Shown here piece by piece: positions 61,823 through 64,000 of a stretch of 64,000 nt of DNA. Below the pieces are notes generated by a model. That model worked only from the letters and a program-made list of their open reading frames with translations, was not told the origin of the DNA and made no database searches. Position 1 is the stretch's first letter; the number at the start of each line of letters is the position of its first letter. The translations under genes and the position numbers were made by a program. Origin of the DNA: Bacteroidales bacterium (GTDB lineage Bacteria; Bacteroidota; Bacteroidia; Bacteroidales; BM520); the NCBI GenBank assembly GCA_031276035.1, contig JAISNV010000034.1:124001-188000 (forward strand), in the 5' to 3' direction.

Positions 61823-62978
61823 ATTGATTAATATACTTGGTCAATATCAAGCCAAATTATTTACCTTAAACATTATTGCAAAAAACAGGAAAGATAATTT
61901 TGCTGTGCAGAAAGAATTTCTGGATAGTCTGAAAGAACCTAAAGACGACCTTGAAAGAATGATTTTAAAAAATCGTATCCAACTACGTCATACTTCTTTT
62001 ATCAAAGTTTTTTTTAATATTATCTCTTATATAATATTACCTTTCTTTTTACTTTATGTTTCTTTAAGGAGGAAACCTAAGAAAATTGAAAAAACCGATA
62101 TTTTATATTTAGATTGTGTAAATTTAAATGAAGTAAAACCGGTTGCGCTTGAAGAAGAGTTTCCTGATTATAAAATTATTTCTTACAACCATAATTTTTT
62201 ATTATTAAGGAGCGACCTGAAAATTATTTTTAAAGCTATCTTCAAATACAAATGTCCGGGTTGGCTGCTATTGCGATTCACAATGAAGCTATCATTTTAC
62301 CGTTATTTAATCGAAAAATATCATCCTAAAAGTATTGCTATCACAAATGAATTATCGCCGACATCAACCGGTCTGACTTTTTTCTGTGAGCAAAATAATG
62401 TTGAACATATAAATTTCATGCACGGTGAAAAATTTTATTCTCTGGAAGAATCATTTGTACATTTCCATCGTTTTTATGTTTTTGATGAACATTATAAAAA
62501 TAACTTTTTATCGTTGAAAGCTTCGGATAACACTTTGTTTATTATTCATACTCCTCCTAATTTTATTATTAATACGGATAGATACAGAAAAGAAGATAAT
62601 ATGACCGATTTCACTTATTATCTTTCCGGTTATAGTGAGGAAGAATTTATCGGAATCAGTAATATTATAGAAAAATTACAAAAAAGCGGTTATACCATAA
62701 AAATAAGACCTCATCCGCGTTTCAACAATTATAAACTTATGAATAAGTTTATTCCTGAGGAAATTATTGAAGACCCGAATACAATATCCATTGAAGAATC
62801 AATTTCGTCTTGCAGGCATGGAATGTCTGTATATTCCAGCGTTTTATACAAATGCGTTATAAATAATATACCTATTGTTATCGATGATATAAACTATAAA
62901 GAAGAGTTTGAATCGCTTAAAGATAAAAAGTATATTATTTTTTCTAAACCCTTTCAATTATTATCAGATATTATTTAG
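61815..62978 (+). CDS. GT-B-like protein with HP and SS motifs, candidate nonulosonate transferase
   Basis: The 387-residue protein has a hydrophobic segment near 58-80 and no match I can name with certainty. Its C-terminal half has a GT-B look: YLSGYSEEEFIGISNIIEKL, then KIRPHPRF with His300-Pro301, and YSSVLYK with Ser341-Ser342. In bacterial sialyltransferases of several GT families an HP motif and a later S-S/T motif bind CMP-sialic acid. Here they occur with similar order. A mid-protein HGEKFYSLEE could be the acceptor side. Because the locus makes CMP-legionaminic acid and shows no other candidate, this gene is a plausible legionaminate transferase. This is inference. A capsule-related GT-B enzyme of another donor is the alternative. 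Confidence 0.5.
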   Translation: MSKLINILGQYQAKLFTLNIIAKNRKDNFAVQKEFLDSLKEPKDDLERMILKNRIQLRHTSFIKVFFNIISYIILPFFLLYVSLRRKPKKIEKTDILYLDCVNLNEVKPVALEEEFPDYKIISYNHNFLLLRSDLKIIFKAIFKYKCPGWLLLRFTMKLSFYRYLIEKYHPKSIAITNELSPTSTGLTFFCEQNNVEHINFMHGEKFYSLEESFVHFHRFYVFDEHYKNNFLSLKASDNTLFIIHTPPNFIINTDRYRKEDNMTDFTYYLSGYSEEEFIGISNIIEKLQKSGYTIKIRPHPRFNNYKLMNKFIPEEIIEDPNTISIEESISSCRHGMSVYSSVLYKCVINNIPIVIDDINYKEEFESLKDKKYIIFSKPFQLLSDII

Positions 62979-63001
62979 TATCTAAAATCAATCCAATTAA
63001 T

Positions 63002-64000
63002 ATGTTCAAAAATAAAATATTACTTATCACAGGCGGCACCGGCTCATTCGGGAACGCAGTTCTTAATCGCTTTCTTGATACAAACATAAAAGAGATCCGG
63101 ATATTTTCGCGCGATGAAAAGAAACAAGACGATATGCGCCATGCCATACAGAATCCGAAAGTAAAATTCTACATTGGTAATGTGCGTGATAAACGTAGTG
63201 TCGATAATGCGATGCGTGGAGTAGATTATATTTTTCATGCGGCAGCTTTAAAACAAGTTCCTTCCTGTGAATTTTTCCCTATAGAAGCAGTAAATACAAA
63301 TGTGTTGGGAACACAAAATGTATTGGACTCTGCTGTAGAATTCGGAGTAAAAAATGTGGTAGTATTATCAACAGACAAAGCTGCTTACCCGATTAATGCA
63401 ATGGGTATAAGTAAGGCTATGATGGAAAAAGTTGCTATTGCAAAAGCCCGTTCCTTGGGAGATAACCCGACAACAACTATTTGTTGTACGCGATACGGAA
63501 ATGTAATGGCAAGCAGAGGCTCCGTTATTCCATTGTTTATTGATCAAATTAAGGCAGGTAAAGATTTAACTATTACAGATCCTAATATGACACGCTTTAT
63601 GATGACATTGAACGATGCGGTAGACTTGGTTTTATATGCTTTTGAGCACGGAAACAGCGGGGATCTTTTTATACAGAAAGCTCCTGCCGCAACAATAGAT
63701 ACACTTGCAAATGCAATACTTGAGCTATATAAGTCATCTTCAAAAATAAAAATTATTGGTACACGTCACGGAGAAAAACTATACGAGTCGCTTGTTACAA
63801 GAGAAGAAATGGCGAAAGCTGAGGATATGGGAAAATATTATAGAATACCCTGTGATTCAAGAGACTTAAATTATGATAAGTATTTTATTGAAGGAAAAGA
63901 AGAAATTTCCGAATTTGAAGATTATCATTCTCATAACACAAAGCGTTTGTCTATGGAAGAAATGAAAGAGCTGCTTTTAAAGTTAGATATTATTCACAAA
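63002..64000 (+). CDS. fnlA: UDP-GlcNAc 4,6-dehydratase/5-epimerase (FnlA/CapE type), right end missing
   Basis: The frame is open for 333 codons to the window edge. A full protein is about 345 residues, so only a short tail is missing. It begins with the NAD motif TGGTGSFGNAVL, contains FSRDEKKQDDMRHAI, AAALKQVPSCEFFP, the catalytic region STDKAAYPINAMGISKAMMEKV, and RYGNVMASRGSVIPLF. The KQVPSCEF and RHGEKLYE phrases match the FnlA/CapE group, first enzyme of UDP-N-acetyl-L-fucosamine synthesis. It differs from the membrane dehydratase at 38784 by lacking membrane spans. fnlB and fnlC are expected just beyond the edge. Confidence 0.88.
   Translation, partial: MFKNKILLITGGTGSFGNAVLNRFLDTNIKEIRIFSRDEKKQDDMRHAIQNPKVKFYIGNVRDKRSVDNAMRGVDYIFHAAALKQVPSCEFFPIEAVNTNVLGTQNVLDSAVEFGVKNVVVLSTDKAAYPINAMGISKAMMEKVAIAKARSLGDNPTTTICCTRYGNVMASRGSVIPLFIDQIKAGKDLTITDPNMTRFMMTLNDAVDLVLYAFEHGNSGDLFIQKAPAATIDTLANAILELYKSSSKIKIIGTRHGEKLYESLVTREEMAKAEDMGKYYRIPCDSRDLNYDKYFIEGKEEISEFEDYHSHNTKRLSMEEMKELLLKLDIIHK

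Overview
The window reads as a chromosome segment of an uncultured or little-studied anaerobic member of the Bacteroidota, most likely Bacteroidales. The DNA is AT-rich and almost all genes lie on the + strand. Several promoters carry the Bacteroidota -7 box TAnnTTTG. The gene content includes type IX secretion (T9SS) parts (PorZ, PorG, PorV-like), a UpxY-type antiterminator at the head of a polysaccharide locus, FtsX followed by a DUF3098 protein, and a ferredoxin-dependent 2-oxoacid oxidoreductase, which fits anaerobic metabolism. No rRNA, tRNA, CRISPR array, insertion sequence or phage gene was seen.

Region 1 (1-10.8 kb) is housekeeping. It holds a left-truncated porZ and folB on the - strand, divergent from trkH and a lipid kinase. 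A conserved Bacteroidota run follows: ftsX, DUF3098, uppP, truB, queA, ahcY, then two small envelope proteins, one with a Rieske-like, all-cysteine motif.

Region 2 (10.9-20.4 kb) is a three-gene unit ending in a strong terminator: a 1245-residue TonB-dependent receptor, a 1536-residue exported protein with a T9SS-like C-terminal sorting domain, and a PorV/PorQ-family barrel. It looks like a receptor, cargo and shuttle set of unknown substrate.

Region 3 (20.4-37.7 kb) holds greA, a HIT protein and a convergent purF. It continues with nadK, porG, uppS, bamA and two skp/ompH genes (envelope biogenesis, in the same gene order as I recall for Porphyromonas porG-uppS-bamA-ompH), then korAB, an outer-membrane barrel coupled to an S41 lipoprotein, pth, a CtpA-type protease and a small lipoprotein.

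Region 4 (37.7-64 kb, running off the right edge) is a large surface-polysaccharide locus. A promoter and a roughly 200-base, comparatively GC-rich leader precede upxY. The leader can form competing hairpins and carries a sequence resembling the enterobacterial JUMPstart/ops element. After upxY come a membrane-bound sugar dehydratase and two nucleotide-sugar dehydrogenases. A phosphonate branch follows (cytidylyltransferase-PEP mutase fusion, phosphonopyruvate decarboxylase, phosphonoacetaldehyde reductase), pointing to 2-hydroxyethylphosphonate. Next are rfbA and a nearly complete legionaminic-acid set (legB, legC, legH, legI, legG, ptmE, legF). Assembly functions close the window: Wzy-like polymerase, Wzx-like flippase, nitroreductase, glycosyltransferase, acyltransferase, pyruvyl transferase, a possible nonulosonate transferase and a truncated fnlA/capE. 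Together they predict a glycan that may carry both a nonulosonic acid and a phosphonate. The leader RNA and this combination are the most unusual parts of the window.
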